The position numbers and the translations under genes are program-made. From assembly GCF_000621745.1 (NCBI RefSeq), contig NZ_JHXK01000011.1, positions 172,201 through 236,200 of the forward strand: a stretch of 64,000 bases of DNA, given 5' to 3'. The notes under the pieces were generated by a model, which made no database searches, was not told the DNA's origin, and saw nothing but the letters and a program-made list of their open reading frames with translations. Positions 8,963 to 19,192 of this stretch are shown here, piece after piece. Source of the DNA: Clostridium beijerinckii HUN142. GTDB taxonomy: Bacteria > Bacillota > Clostridia > Clostridiales > Clostridiaceae. How positions within the stretch are numbered: position 1 is the first letter of the stretch; each line of letters starts with the position of its first letter.

Positions 8963-10183
8963 TTATTGATTTGCATATCTCTTTAGAATTTCTATTATAA
9001 TTTCAGTGCAAATGTCCATACTCTCAACTGCAATATGTTCAAATTCACCGTGGAAAGCATGGCCTCCTGTTCCAAGGTTAGGGCATGGAAGTCCCATATA
9101 ACTTAAAGTAGCACCATCAGTCCCTCCACGAATAGGTTCTATTATTGGAGTAACACCTAAACCTTTCATAGCATCTGTAGCGTTATCTATTAAATGCATA
9201 CAAGGTTTTATAAGTTCAATCATATTTTTATATTGATCTTTTAATGTAACCCTAACTGTTCCTTCACCATATTTTTCATTCAATAATTTTTCTATTAATT
9301 GCATTGTTGATTTTCTATTTTCAAACTTTTCCTTATTATGATCTCTCAAAATATACTTTACTGATGCATGTTCAGTATTTCCATTAAAACTATCTAAATA
9401 ATAAAAACCTTCATACCCTTCTGTATGCTCAGGTCTTTCACATGATGGCAGCATAGAATTAAATTCAATAGCTACATTTGTTGCATTAATCATTGTATTC
9501 TTCGCAGACCCTGGATGAACTGATACCCCATGAATATTCACTTCCGCTGCTGCAGCATTGAAATTCTCATATGAAATTTCGCCTTCCTCGCCTCCATCAA
9601 TTGTGTATGCAAAATCTGCCCCGAAATTTTTTACATCAAATAAATGCGCTCCAAGTCCAACTTCTTCATCAGGAGTAAATCCGACACATATTTTTCCATG
9701 AGGAATATTTTCATTTATTATAGTTTCACATGCTGTAAGTATTTCTGCAATACCTGCTTTATCATCAGCTCCAAGCAATGAGGTTCCATCTGTAGTGATT
9801 ATAGTCTTACCTTTTAAATTTTTTAAGTGCGGAAATTTCTTAGGTGATAAAATACTGTTATTTCCTTTCAAATCAATGTCGCCACCATCATAATTTTCTA
9901 TAATTTGTGGTTTTACATTTTCTCCATTAGCTGCTGGGGCTGTATCCATATGAGCTATAAGCCCTATACTTGTTTTATTTTCATATCCTTTTGTTGCAGG
10001 AATAACTCCATATACATAACAATGCTCATCAACTTTACAATCTTTAAGTCCAATTTCTCTCATTTCTTCAACCAATAGATTAGCTAAATCAAATTGCCTT
10101 TTAGTTGTTGGATGTGTTTCTGAATATTCATCTGAGGTAGTATATACCTTAACGTATTTTAATAAACGTTCATAAGCTTTCAT
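8963..10183 (-). CDS. pepT: peptidase T (tripeptide aminopeptidase)
   Basis: 406 residues, the usual PepT length. M20B metallopeptidase motifs appear in order: AHMDTAP (first zinc ligand His and catalytic Asp), LLGADDKAG (bridging Asp), TPDEEVG (catalytic Glu and zinc-ligand Glu), YTIDGGEEGEIS, and TGGHAFHGEFEHI (last zinc-ligand His region). It removes the N-terminal residue from tripeptides in the cytoplasm, the last step of peptide use. Start ATG at 10183 with AAGGAGA upstream. Monocistronic. Confidence 0.95.
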   Translation of the reverse strand: MKAYERLLKYVKVYTTSDEYSETHPTTKRQFDLANLLVEEMREIGLKDCKVDEHCYVYGVIPATKGYENKTSIGLIAHMDTAPAANGENVKPQIIENYDGGDIDLKGNNSILSPKKFPHLKNLKGKTIITTDGTSLLGADDKAGIAEILTACETIINENIPHGKICVGFTPDEEVGLGAHLFDVKNFGADFAYTIDGGEEGEISYENFNAAAAEVNIHGVSVHPGSAKNTMINATNVAIEFNSMLPSCERPEHTEGYEGFYYLDSFNGNTEHASVKYILRDHNKEKFENRKSTMQLIEKLLNEKYGEGTVRVTLKDQYKNMIELIKPCMHLIDNATDAMKGLGVTPIIEPIRGGTDGATLSYMGLPCPNLGTGGHAFHGEFEHIAVESMDICTEIIIEILKRYANQ

Positions 10184-10326
10184 ATCTTTGTCTCCTTTTT
10201 ATTTTATATAACTTTCCAATAAAGAATTTCATATATTGGAAATTAATTATATATCTATTTTACTTATTAGCATGACATAAATCAATAATTGATTTAAGAA
10301 AGTATTATACTCTATAAAACATTAAA

Positions 10327-10367
10327 AGTTGTTCAACTTTGCTTGTATTACGCAAAATTGAACAACT
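10327..10367 (-). terminator. terminator of the pbuX-xpt operon
   Basis: AGTTGTTCAA (10327-10336) pairs with TTGAACAACT (10358-10367), followed on the minus strand by TTTTAATGTTTT. It lies about 80 bases past the xpt stop codon. Confidence 0.75.
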
Positions 10368-10447
10368 CTAATTTATAAGGCCTTTATTAAACACTCTTTA
10401 AAATGCTAATAAATATAATTTAATTTTTGCTTTGTAATATAAATACT

Positions 10448-11020
10448 TTATTTAGCAAATTCTATTATACCTTTTGATAGTTTCGCTATTCTTGCCAAAG
10501 AGTATACATCATATCCTTTATCCTTAATCATTTGAGCGCCTTTTTGGAATGATTTTTCTATCACTATTCCTATTCCTGCAACTTTTGCTCCAGCTTCTTC
10601 TATCAAACGTGCAGCTCCAAGTGCCGCTTCTCCATTTGCTAAAAAATCATCTATAACTAATATATTATCTTCATCATTTATATATTTTTTAGATAATGTC
10701 AACTCATAATCTAAACTTTTGGTAAATGAATGTACAGTTGTTTGATAAACATCACCGTTCAGTATTTTTGAGTTTTGCTTTTTTAGAGTAACCATAGGCA
10801 AATTCATTTGCATTGCAGTCATTACAGCAGGTGCTATACCAGAACTTTCAATTGTAAACACCTTTGTTATTTTATGATTCTCGAAGTAATTTTTAAAGTA
10901 TGTGCCCATTTCGTACATTAATTCCGGATCCACTTGATGATTTAAAAATGAATCAACTTTCAGTACATTTTCTGACAATGCTTGTCCTTCTTCTAAAATT
11001 CTTTTATGTAAGCTTTCCAT
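10448..11020 (-). CDS. xpt: xanthine phosphoribosyltransferase
   Basis: 190 residues, matching Gram-positive Xpt. The PRPP-binding loop [16 protein letters not shown] (about 124-139) and the N-terminal region [30 protein letters not shown] sequence are diagnostic. It converts xanthine plus PRPP to XMP for salvage into GMP. It begins one base after the pbuX stop codon, so the two genes are translationally coupled. Their order is the reverse of the Bacillus xpt-pbuX operon. Expression is governed by the guanine riboswitch upstream of pbuX. Confidence 0.95.
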   Translation of the reverse strand: MESLHKRILEEGQALSENVLKVDSFLNHQVDPELMYEMGTYFKNYFENHKITKVFTIESSGIAPAVMTAMQMNLPMVTLKKQNSKILNGDVYQTTVHSFTKSLDYELTLSKKYINDEDNILVIDDFLANGEAALGAARLIEEAGAKVAGIGIVIEKSFQKGAQMIKDKGYDVYSLARIAKLSKGIIEFAK

Positions 11021-11021
11021 T

Positions 11022-12374
11022 TTATTCTACTCCACTCTTTTCTTGTTTTAATAATAAATTTAATATTAGCGCTGCAATAGTTCCAGTCGAAATACCTGAT
11101 GAGAAAATCATTTTAAGACCTTCTGGTAATTGACTTATAAACTCAGGACGGAATGTAATTCCAACACCAAGTCCAATTGCTGTTGCTATTATTAATAAAT
11201 TACGGTTATTTAATTCGACTCTGCTCAATGTCTTAATTCCAGATGCCGCAACTGTACCAAACATTACAATACCTACCCCACCCAAAACTGGTTGAGGCAT
11301 TATATTTATTAGTGCTGCAAACTTTGGTAAAAACCCTAGTATTACTAATATTATCCCAGCCATCATAGCAACATATTTACTTGCTACTTTTGTTAACGGA
11401 ATTAAACCTACATTTTGGCTGAAACATGTATTAGGGAAAGTTCCAAGAATGCCTGCAAGCATGCTTCCAAGTCCATCAGATAATACTCCTGCTCCAATTC
11501 TCTTATCGCCCATTTCAACCTTTGAAACTTCTCCGATAGCTTTTAAACATCCTACTGTTCCAATTGTTGTAACAAAATAAGCAGGAATGAATGGAAGTAC
11601 TAATTTAGGATCAAAGTTAACTCCATGCTCAAATATCTTTGGAAATGATACAAAACTTGCTGAACTTACTGATGAAAAATCAACCATTCCAAGAGGAATA
11701 CAAATAATGTATCCAATTGCCATTCCAATTAGTATTGAGGCGCTGCTTACTAATCCCTTTCCATACCTGTTTAACAATAAAGTTATAATCATTACAATCA
11801 TAGCAATCGAAATATTAGTTAAGTTTCCATAATTAGGCGAACCACTACCACCAGCAGCCCAATCCATTGACACAGGCAATAGAGTTAATCCTATCAATGT
11901 TATTACTGTCCCTGTAACAAGTGGTGGAAATAATTTCATCATAGGTCGTATTATAAAGCTTAAACCTATTCCAACTAATGATCCAAGTATTGTTCCACCT
12001 AATATGCCTGGAAGTCCGTAAATACTGCCAATTGCAATTGATGGTGCTACAAATGTAAAATCTGTCCCCATTATACATGCAACTCTTGCACCAACAGGAC
12101 CAATACCCCTCGATTGAATAAAAGTTGCTATTCCAGCCGATAATATAGTTGCACTCATAAGTGCTGTCGATGTAACTATATCAAACCCTAATGCACTCGA
12201 AATAACTAATGGAACTACTATAATTCCACCAAACGCAGCAAATATATGCTGAAATCCTAGCAAAATTTGTGTAGATAAATTAGGCTTGTCTTCAACTCCA
12301 TAAAGAAGTTCGCTAATTTCTTCATTTTTACAGTCCAAATCTTCGATTAAAATCTCTTTGTTACTTAATTCCAT
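11022..12374 (-). CDS. pbuX: xanthine/uracil permease family purine transporter
   Basis: 450 residues with about 12-14 hydrophobic segments (NCS2 family). A short hydrophilic N-terminus precedes [19 protein letters not shown]. The family motif appears as [21 protein letters not shown], where Q, N and G line the substrate site, together with an SxxGxxG-type region. It imports xanthine by proton symport for the xpt enzyme encoded immediately downstream. First gene of the operon, with the riboswitch and terminator in its leader. Confidence 0.93.
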   Translation of the reverse strand: MELSNKEILIEDLDCKNEEISELLYGVEDKPNLSTQILLGFQHIFAAFGGIIVVPLVISSALGFDIVTSTALMSATILSAGIATFIQSRGIGPVGARVACIMGTDFTFVAPSIAIGSIYGLPGILGGTILGSLVGIGLSFIIRPMMKLFPPLVTGTVITLIGLTLLPVSMDWAAGGSGSPNYGNLTNISIAMIVMIITLLLNRYGKGLVSSASILIGMAIGYIICIPLGMVDFSSVSSASFVSFPKIFEHGVNFDPKLVLPFIPAYFVTTIGTVGCLKAIGEVSKVEMGDKRIGAGVLSDGLGSMLAGILGTFPNTCFSQNVGLIPLTKVASKYVAMMAGIILVILGFLPKFAALINIMPQPVLGGVGIVMFGTVAASGIKTLSRVELNNRNLLIIATAIGLGVGITFRPEFISQLPEGLKMIFSSGISTGTIAALILNLLLKQEKSGVE

Positions 12375-12452
12375 TTTCTTTCAATCTCCCTATGTAAAAT
12401 TTAATCATACATAGACACGCAAATTCTTTATACATATATTCAGAAAAGTTTT

Positions 12453-12493
12453 CAAAAAAATACAACACCCCATCTTAAAGCTGAGGTGTTGTA
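12453..12493 (-). terminator. expression-platform terminator of the guanine riboswitch
   Basis: On the minus strand ACAACACC pairs with GGTGTTGT, followed by ATTTTTTT. The 5' arm (AACACCTC) can alternatively pair with GAGGTAGTGTT at the 3' edge of the aptamer, giving an antiterminator. Ligand binding should therefore favour termination before pbuX. Confidence 0.85.
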
Positions 12494-12534
12494 TTTATAT
12501 GCGAATATAATAATACTTAGCACTAAAACACTAC

Positions 12535-12601
12535 CTCGTAGTCTGCTAATTTACGGATAGCAGGTAGAGACTTTCCAACCATAATATCGGAAATATACGA
12601 G
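12535..12601 (-). promoter_or_regulatory. guanine (purine) riboswitch aptamer
   Basis: The P1 stem is CTCGTA/TACGAG. The conserved cores TATTATGGTTGG, GTCTCTACC and CCGTAAAT, and the 3' junction GACTACGAG, match the purine aptamer. The discriminator base in the 3' junction is C (GACTA, as in xpt aptamers) rather than U (adenine type), so the predicted ligand is guanine or hypoxanthine. Position and platform indicate an OFF switch for pbuX-xpt. Confidence 0.92.
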
Positions 12602-12624
12602 TCTTTTGTATGAACTGTTGCCTT

Positions 12625-12653
12625 ATTATATCACATATATATTTTTTAGACAA
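12625..12653 (-). promoter_or_regulatory. sigma-A promoter of the pbuX-xpt operon
   Basis: Reading the minus strand: TTGTCT, a 17-base spacer, then a perfect TATAAT, 23 bases before the riboswitch P1 stem. Confidence 0.8.
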
Positions 12654-12768
12654 ATACTTACTTATTATTTTTATAATTCTTTAATTTTCTCTAAAAATTC
12701 TTTTAAAACGAGCATATTCTTTCGAACCATTATCCTCTATATTTTTCATATTTTCAGAATTGATTGTT

Positions 12769-14502
12769 TTACAATGCCGTTTTACCAAATTCAATTGCCC
12801 TTTTCTCACTATTAAAATACACATTAATATTTTTTAGATCTTCATCTAAGATAACCTTTGTCCTACCAAAGCAAAATACTGTATTGGCATATGCTTTAGC
12901 AGCAGTTATTCTTCCATACTGTGGCACCATTAACGTTGTAGGTATATATGCTCTGCTTCCTACTACTCCTAAGCTTATATTTTGTCCTGCGGATAAAATT
13001 CCTCCCCTTGCCACCGAATCAGATCTTGTAAAAATTATATCCTTCATTGCAGTTAACTTTGAAGTATATTCACCTTTACCTCCTATGATAATATTTCCTG
13101 TTGATTTTATCTCGCATTCTTGACAATATCCGATTCGAATATCTAGTGGGACTATTATATTCTTATCATAATAATCTATCTCATTATCTAATATGTTAAG
13201 CAAGGTTTTTAGATCATAAATTGATTTTATTTCTAAAATATTAAGACCTAATACATTTCCTTTTATAAAATCTACAAGTTTGCTGCGTTTTGTTTTATTT
13301 TTTATATTTAAAGAAATTATATTTAACGCTACTTTTTGAAAACTCCCAAAATCTTTTTCAGTCAGTGTCTTTACAAAATCTTTTCTTTCAAAGTTTTGTA
13401 AATTCAATCCATTAATATAGTCTATCATACTAATTAAAATATTTTTAAACTCAGAAAGTACATCTGAATATTCTTTTTTTCTTATATCTACTTGCCCTGA
13501 TAATATCTTAGAATTAATTGTATTTCCTAAGATTGTTATTTCTCCACCTGTCACAACATTTGCCATATTAACGTTTTGACTTACATCCAATGAACCTCCA
13601 GCACTAACGAACATATTATCTTGTACGCTATCATAAACTTCTACATCTCCATAAAATTTAATGTTGCAAGTTTCCATATTTACTGATTCTACAGTGTAGA
13701 TAGGATTGACGCTTACATTTCTATTAGCAATATGCGCTTTTCCATCAATGAGAGCTATAATATGATTATTTTCAATCTTACATCCTTTTGACGCATCAAT
13801 TGGTAAGCTTCGAACATATTCGCGCTCTATGACTTTTCCAAAAATATTCATTCCATTCTTACCTTGAGCCTCAGGAATTATTTCTGCAATTTTATCTCCA
13901 GCATTAACATTAGATATTCTAAACAAGTTTTTAAAGTCTACTTTCTCATTAGAATCAGGTTCTGGAAAAACCATTTGAGTTGGTGTAAAAAATAACTTCA
14001 CCTCACTTGGTGTATCCTTAACTGGTTCCAATCCTTCTGCAACTAAAACTTCACTAGAGCAGCCTTTTAATATTGATCCTAAAGATTCTTCCTTGATGCC
14101 AAAAACTATTCCTTTTTCTTTTAATTTTTTATATAACTCTGGAACAGTAAAGTACTCAGGTTCTTCTTTTGACAGCACTTCAGTAGATATAGCTAAATTT
14201 ATGTAAAATTCCCTATCCTTTATTTTATATTCAGTCTTAGGTGTATATTCTACTGTCATGTAAGCTTTCATTTTATCTTCAGATATGATTATATTTACTT
14301 CTCTTTTAGCAGGAGTTGTCTCACAATTGTAAGTAATCTTATCTTTTGAAGTTACTTCATATGGTTTAAACTTTTCACATTCTAAATCATTGATAAATAG
14401 ATTCACATTTTCTTTAGCTTTTATAGTTATAATTTCATCATTCATTCCATCAGCTATTATTATTTTCCCATTAACAACTTTAGCGCCTACTTCTTTTTCC
14501 AT
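12769..14502 (-). CDS. DUF342 / FapA-family protein
   Basis: 577 residues. The middle (about 195-345) is a Gly/Asn-rich repetitive region typical of the DUF342 right-handed beta-helix core (IPEAQGKNGMNIFGK, VSAGGSLDVSQNVN). A helical segment follows, then a second beta-helix stretch (IKSTGNIIIGGKGEY, GGILSAGQNISLG). The family (FapA) occurs as a scaffold or assembly protein linked to membranes and surface processes; its biochemical function is not settled. GGGGGAT ribosome binding site 10 bases before ATG. It lies 31 bases downstream of the GGDEF-EAL gene and is the last gene of that operon. c-di-GMP-linked surface control is inferred from context only. Confidence 0.8.
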   Translation of the reverse strand: MEKEVGAKVVNGKIIIADGMNDEIITIKAKENVNLFINDLECEKFKPYEVTSKDKITYNCETTPAKREVNIIISEDKMKAYMTVEYTPKTEYKIKDREFYINLAISTEVLSKEEPEYFTVPELYKKLKEKGIVFGIKEESLGSILKGCSSEVLVAEGLEPVKDTPSEVKLFFTPTQMVFPEPDSNEKVDFKNLFRISNVNAGDKIAEIIPEAQGKNGMNIFGKVIEREYVRSLPIDASKGCKIENNHIIALIDGKAHIANRNVSVNPIYTVESVNMETCNIKFYGDVEVYDSVQDNMFVSAGGSLDVSQNVNMANVVTGGEITILGNTINSKILSGQVDIRKKEYSDVLSEFKNILISMIDYINGLNLQNFERKDFVKTLTEKDFGSFQKVALNIISLNIKNKTKRSKLVDFIKGNVLGLNILEIKSIYDLKTLLNILDNEIDYYDKNIIVPLDIRIGYCQECEIKSTGNIIIGGKGEYTSKLTAMKDIIFTRSDSVARGGILSAGQNISLGVVGSRAYIPTTLMVPQYGRITAAKAYANTVFCFGRTKVILDEDLKNINVYFNSEKRAIEFGKTAL

Positions 14503-14533
14503 TCGTATCTATCCCCCAAAATATGACGTGGTT

Positions 14534-17503
14534 TTATTTTGTGTTAAATTCTTTATTAATATCCAGAACTTCCATAACTAAGTCTTTACCTATCTCAGGT
14601 GGAATAAATTCTGGCTTGCTAAAATAATATCCTTGGAGATAATCCACTCCAAACTCTACAAGCTTTCTTAATTCCTCCCTTGTTTCAACCCCCTCAGCTA
14701 CAACTTTAATTTTTCTTTGCTTAGCATAAGAGATGAGGTTTTTTGAAATTTGCTGCCTATTTAAATCTTTATCAATTCCTCTTACAATTTCCATATCTAT
14801 TTTAACATAATCCGGTGTAATTGCTAACAATACTGCTTCATTATTATATCCTGAACCAAAGTCATCAATGGCAAGTTTAGCATTCCACTTTTCAATTACT
14901 TTTCTCTTTATAGCAATGTTATCTCCATTAGAACGTTCATTTTCAAGTAGTTCTATTACCAATCTATCAAGATGTTCTCCATACAGTTCTTCAAATCTCT
15001 CTGTATCCTCATAGGATAATACATGGTTTGGTAAAGAATTTATAAAAAGTTTAGCGTCCTTAAATTTCTCTTTATTACTTACAAAACCTTCAAGCGCTTT
15101 AAAAAATGTAATTTTTTCTATTTCGTATAATCGTGAATCTGCAGTTGCAAGCTTGATTATATGAAGTGGATTCTTAAGTGACTCTAGCTTTGAACGCATA
15201 AGAGCTTCATATGCAAATATTTTTCCTGTTTTTGCATCTATTATTGGCTGGAATGCATACTTAATAAGTTTTTCATCAAGTAACTTATTTAAATCTTCTT
15301 GACTACTAAACAAGAACGAATCCTCAGTATATTCCTCTTTATTAAACTCACTTATATTTCCTTTTACCGTTTTTTTAATTTTATACATTGCAAAATCTGA
15401 ATACTTAGCTAAATCCTTAAAAGTTACAGCATCATATGGATACCATGCTATCCCTGTTGATATTCTAACTTTTAATTCTCTATTATTAGGCAGATTAAGC
15501 ACTGAATCTTCAATACCAGAATGAATGCTTTTTACAATTTTCCTAATTTCGTATTTATCTTCATATCCGTATAAAAATGTATAGAACTCATCTCCCGATC
15601 TTCTTCCAACTATTCCTCCATATTTCTCAATTTCTTTCAATACTTTGGAAGCTTTTCTTATGTACTCATCTCCATAGTCATGACCATAGGTATCATTTAC
15701 ATATTTTAAATTATCTAAATCCCACATTACAAATGCTCCGACTTTAAGATTATTATTTCTAAATATTTCTTCTACTGTATTATTAAATGCCCTTCTATTT
15801 AACATATTAGTAAGCAAATCATAATCTCTTTCATATTCTATTTTTTGCTTTTCTAAAATTTCTTGTGTAATATCACTTACTACTCCTAAAGTTCTAGACT
15901 CTTCTTCTAAAATCTTTAATTTAATCCACTTAGTTTCTTTATTCACTCCTTTAATCCTGTAGGTTTCTTCTTGAAAACTTTCTTTCTCCTCTGTTATCTT
16001 CTTTATTATTTTACTAAAATATCTTTTATCAACATACGAATCAAATCGCTTTGATTTTTCAATTCCTATTACATCGAAAAATGTATCCGTGCATAGCACT
16101 GCTTCATGTCCTATTTTATATTCAAAAGCACCTATTGGCATATTAAATAATTTTATAATTTGAGACATTTTTGAAGCTGAATCTGCCACATTAGAACTTA
16201 ATGTCATTATCGCTGAAGATAACTCATCGATTTCTGAAATACTTATTTTCCCAAGTTCTATTGGTTTACTAGGATTACTTTCCCTTACATCCTGAGCTAA
16301 ATTTCTTATTGGCTTCGTGACCCTTTCACCCACAATAACAATTACTACTATTCCAACTAGAGTCGAAATAATTAATGATACCCCTAGAAGCCTTTCAAAT
16401 CTCTCTGAATAATATAGAAGTTTATCCTTTTCTATTATACCACTGATTGCCCAAGTGTCATTTTCAAAAGGTGTATTTGTATTATACAAATTAAAATATT
16501 TTGTTGATGCATAAGCTATATTTTTTGAATCTGGTTCTTTTATCTCATATATGGAATCATATATTTCTTTTCTATTAAACTGAATGTTTTTTTCTTCTCC
16601 AAGTATTTTTCCAGCTAATGGTCCTGTAGTCGTAACCTTTTCAAAGTTCATATTCTTATTGTCATCAGCTCCTAGCATATAAACGCCTTTACCACTTGAG
16701 TCTATTTCATCATATGAAAGTAGTGAATTTAGATAATTTAATGAAATAGCAATTCCAAGAACTCCATATGGTTTACCATTTTCGTCTAACAATGGAACAG
16801 AATAAGTAACAATTTTTATATCCTTATCATTTAAAGAAAATGGTTTGCTCCAATATCCTAAATCTTTGTAAGATAATCCTCTATTTTCTACAGCTGCATT
16901 AATAGGATTTGAGAAAAATTCTTCTGGAGATGAATTCTTATTTTGATTAAATATAAATCTATTATTCCACCATGTATCTAAAGGAATCCCTAAATTTTGT
17001 GCAATTGAAGCAGGACCTCTTTCCATTAATAAATCTGAGTTATCACTTGGATTTGAATTAGGATCTAAATCTCTAAAATATAATCCTACTTTTTCTGCAG
17101 AATTATTATCAAGTATTAAAAATGCTCCAGTTACATAATTCTTTCTAAGCATAAATATCAAATTACTCGAAACATCTCCCAATAACTCCTTAGTGAATTG
17201 TGTATTACTGTCCAAATCCTTTACAGTAATCCCCTTACTATGAAGCTTGTGCAAAATAGTAGCATTAATCAAGCTTTCAGATTCACTAACATTACTCCAA
17301 TGTTGAATCATCTCGTTTTGAATATAACTACTTCTTGATTGAATTTTCTGGTTCAACAGATTAAATGAATTATTTTTAAGGATCCCAACAATTCCACTCA
17401 ATAAAACCACACTTACAAAAAGTACCACCTGTGCTAATACAACAATTACCATTGGAATAAGTAACTTTCTAATTATAGAGTTCTTATTTTTTATTAAGAA
17501 CAT
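14534..17503 (-). CDS. transmembrane Cache-HAMP-PAS-GGDEF-EAL c-di-GMP signalling protein
   Basis: 989 residues. TM1 at about 13-38; an extracellular Cache sensor at about 45-360 (GVLGIAISLNYLNSLL); TM2 at about 370-395; HAMP (VTKPIRNLAQDVRES); a PAS-like stretch at about 450-555; GGDEF at about 560-720; EAL at about 740-985. The GGDEF signature reads RRSGDEF (one Gly replaced by Ser), so cyclase activity is uncertain. The EAL domain retains YEALMR, INSLPN, ELLENE, IDDFGSGYNN, YVKIDM, AEGVET and LQGYYFSKP, so phosphodiesterase activity is likely. It should control c-di-GMP in response to an extracytoplasmic signal. Flanked in the operon by a binding lipoprotein and a DUF342 protein. GAGTGGGGTG precedes the ATG. 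Confidence 0.92.
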   Translation of the reverse strand: MFLIKNKNSIIRKLLIPMVIVVLAQVVLFVSVVLLSGIVGILKNNSFNLLNQKIQSRSSYIQNEMIQHWSNVSESESLINATILHKLHSKGITVKDLDSNTQFTKELLGDVSSNLIFMLRKNYVTGAFLILDNNSAEKVGLYFRDLDPNSNPSDNSDLLMERGPASIAQNLGIPLDTWWNNRFIFNQNKNSSPEEFFSNPINAAVENRGLSYKDLGYWSKPFSLNDKDIKIVTYSVPLLDENGKPYGVLGIAISLNYLNSLLSYDEIDSSGKGVYMLGADDNKNMNFEKVTTTGPLAGKILGEEKNIQFNRKEIYDSIYEIKEPDSKNIAYASTKYFNLYNTNTPFENDTWAISGIIEKDKLLYYSERFERLLGVSLIISTLVGIVVIVIVGERVTKPIRNLAQDVRESNPSKPIELGKISISEIDELSSAIMTLSSNVADSASKMSQIIKLFNMPIGAFEYKIGHEAVLCTDTFFDVIGIEKSKRFDSYVDKRYFSKIIKKITEEKESFQEETYRIKGVNKETKWIKLKILEEESRTLGVVSDITQEILEKQKIEYERDYDLLTNMLNRRAFNNTVEEIFRNNNLKVGAFVMWDLDNLKYVNDTYGHDYGDEYIRKASKVLKEIEKYGGIVGRRSGDEFYTFLYGYEDKYEIRKIVKSIHSGIEDSVLNLPNNRELKVRISTGIAWYPYDAVTFKDLAKYSDFAMYKIKKTVKGNISEFNKEEYTEDSFLFSSQEDLNKLLDEKLIKYAFQPIIDAKTGKIFAYEALMRSKLESLKNPLHIIKLATADSRLYEIEKITFFKALEGFVSNKEKFKDAKLFINSLPNHVLSYEDTERFEELYGEHLDRLVIELLENERSNGDNIAIKRKVIEKWNAKLAIDDFGSGYNNEAVLLAITPDYVKIDMEIVRGIDKDLNRQQISKNLISYAKQRKIKVVAEGVETREELRKLVEFGVDYLQGYYFSKPEFIPPEIGKDLVMEVLDINKEFNTK

Positions 17504-17533
17504 TATTTCACCCCACTCGCAGTGACTTTGAAC

Positions 17534-17558
17534 ATTTGTAATTCTAAGAATTACAAAT
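17534..17558. other. intercistronic hairpin between binding-protein and GGDEF-EAL genes
   Basis: ATTTGTAATTC (17534-17544) pairs perfectly with GAATTACAAAT (17548-17558) around a TAA loop. It starts 5 bases after the lipoprotein stop codon and lacks a T-run. This suggests 3'-end protection or partial attenuation that would give more lipoprotein than cyclase, rather than full termination. Confidence 0.6.
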
Positions 17559-17562
17559 TAAA

Positions 17563-19032
17563 TTAAGTAACTGCATTAATGCTTTTTCTTAAATCTTCAA
17601 GCCAATTTTTAAAGTTATTCTCTGTATCAAACTCCTTTATAACATCCTCTTTCGGAATTCCTTCTTTTAATAAAGATTTTACTTTTTCTCTATCTATTTT
17701 TGCTTTTTCCAGCATAGATTTTTCTAGAATATCTCTTGCTTCATCTGCACCCTTAAAAGCTTTGCTCACATAAAAGTTGTATGTTTTTTCTTGATCTATA
17801 GCTTCTAAAACAGCTTCTTGTGACTTTTTTGAGGCATCCAAAACATCGTTATTATTAATTTTTCCTTCAATAAATTCACTATGATTGGCTTCTTTCTTAA
17901 CAGGTAGGTATCCAGCTGTTATTGAAAACTTTGTATTTCTATTGGAATCTGTAAACCATTTTAAAAATTCTGTAACCGCATATTCATGTCTAGAGTCAGA
18001 TTTAATCATGACCATACCGGCACCTTGTTGTGGCATATACGCAACTTTTGCATCTTTAAATTTAGGAAGCGGTAAAATCATTGATTCAATTTTATAGTTT
18101 TGGTCGTCATTTGTTATAACTGAATCTGGAAAGTATCCTGCTCCAGACGTAGATCCTACTAATGCGATTATATTTCCTACCTTTGCATCATCAGAACGAA
18201 ATCTGCCATATGCTCCGTAATACCCATTTATATATGGTACATAAAAATTATCCCATAGCTTTCTCATAACCTTTTCATTAATATTAACCTCTAGTTTGCC
18301 ATTGGTAACTTTAAATAATTCTTCACCTAACTCCCGGCTTCCGATTATCATATAATTTGCCATAGCATCTCTGCCGAAAAAAGTTTTCCCGTCATCTTTA
18401 ATTTCTGTTTTGCTATCAGTCCAATCATAGTATTTTTTAGCTAAATTTGCGATCCCTTCCCAGGTATTAAAATCACTTATATCTGCATCTGTCTCCTCGG
18501 AAAACGTTTCCCAATCTGTTTTATTTACTATTAAAATTTCTGTAGATTTAGCTACTGGAAATATAGTTAGCTTATCCTCAGTATCCAATTTTCCTTCATC
18601 TATGTAACTATCTATATATTTATTTACTTCATTCTCTGACATATATTTGCCAAAGTCTGATAAAAGTCCTAATTTTTCTATCTCATAAGCCGTATCTGGA
18701 TATGCCATAAAAGCATCTGGCATTTTTTCTGCCCCAACTTTTTTCTTTGTGATATCAATAACCTTATCTGTAAGTTCGCTTACGCTCCCCTGATTAAATG
18801 CCTCAACAATTATTCCTTTGTCTTTACCTACACTTTTATTAAATTCCTCTACCATTTTATCAAACTCTATTTTTTGTATCCCATTATAGTAATGCCATAC
18901 CTCCACTGCAACAGGATTGTCCTTATCCAGACCATAATTATCTCTTGTATCAATCTTACATCCGGTAAAAACAATAGAATTTATTAATAACATAACTATT
19001 GTTATAGATAATGCTCTAAAGTTTTTTAGCAT
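17563..19032 (-). CDS. extracellular solute-binding lipoprotein (sugar type, family 1)
   Basis: 489 residues. Signal peptide with lipobox FTGC (lipid-modified Cys25), then a family 1 extracellular binding-protein fold: VEVWHYYNGIQKIEFDKMVEEFN at the N-terminus (read in parts), and GAGMVMIKSDSRHEYAVTEF and ITAGYLPVKK further on, both typical of sugar ABC binding proteins. No permease or ATPase genes are nearby; it is instead the first gene of an operon with a Cache-GGDEF-EAL protein. A ligand-presenting role for that sensor is inferred. Other possibility: it serves a transporter encoded elsewhere. Confidence 0.85.
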   Translation of the reverse strand: MLKNFRALSITIVMLLINSIVFTGCKIDTRDNYGLDKDNPVAVEVWHYYNGIQKIEFDKMVEEFNKSVGKDKGIIVEAFNQGSVSELTDKVIDITKKKVGAEKMPDAFMAYPDTAYEIEKLGLLSDFGKYMSENEVNKYIDSYIDEGKLDTEDKLTIFPVAKSTEILIVNKTDWETFSEETDADISDFNTWEGIANLAKKYYDWTDSKTEIKDDGKTFFGRDAMANYMIIGSRELGEELFKVTNGKLEVNINEKVMRKLWDNFYVPYINGYYGAYGRFRSDDAKVGNIIALVGSTSGAGYFPDSVITNDDQNYKIESMILPLPKFKDAKVAYMPQQGAGMVMIKSDSRHEYAVTEFLKWFTDSNRNTKFSITAGYLPVKKEANHSEFIEGKINNNDVLDASKKSQEAVLEAIDQEKTYNFYVSKAFKGADEARDILEKSMLEKAKIDREKVKSLLKEGIPKEDVIKEFDTENNFKNWLEDLRKSINAVT

Positions 19033-19192
19033 TTTTCCCTCCCATTATAATATATTCATTATGTACTATATAATTATAGGTTAAAATTCATATAAATTCC
19101 ATAAAATAATATAAAAAGCCATGCATATAAGTAGAATCACTTCAACTCTCACATGGTTTTTCATATAACCTTTTATTTTATAATCTAATTCC

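Noticed and set aside
12764..13123. 119-codon plus-strand open frame
   Set aside because: Antisense to the DUF342 coding sequence, with no ribosome binding site or protein-like motif.
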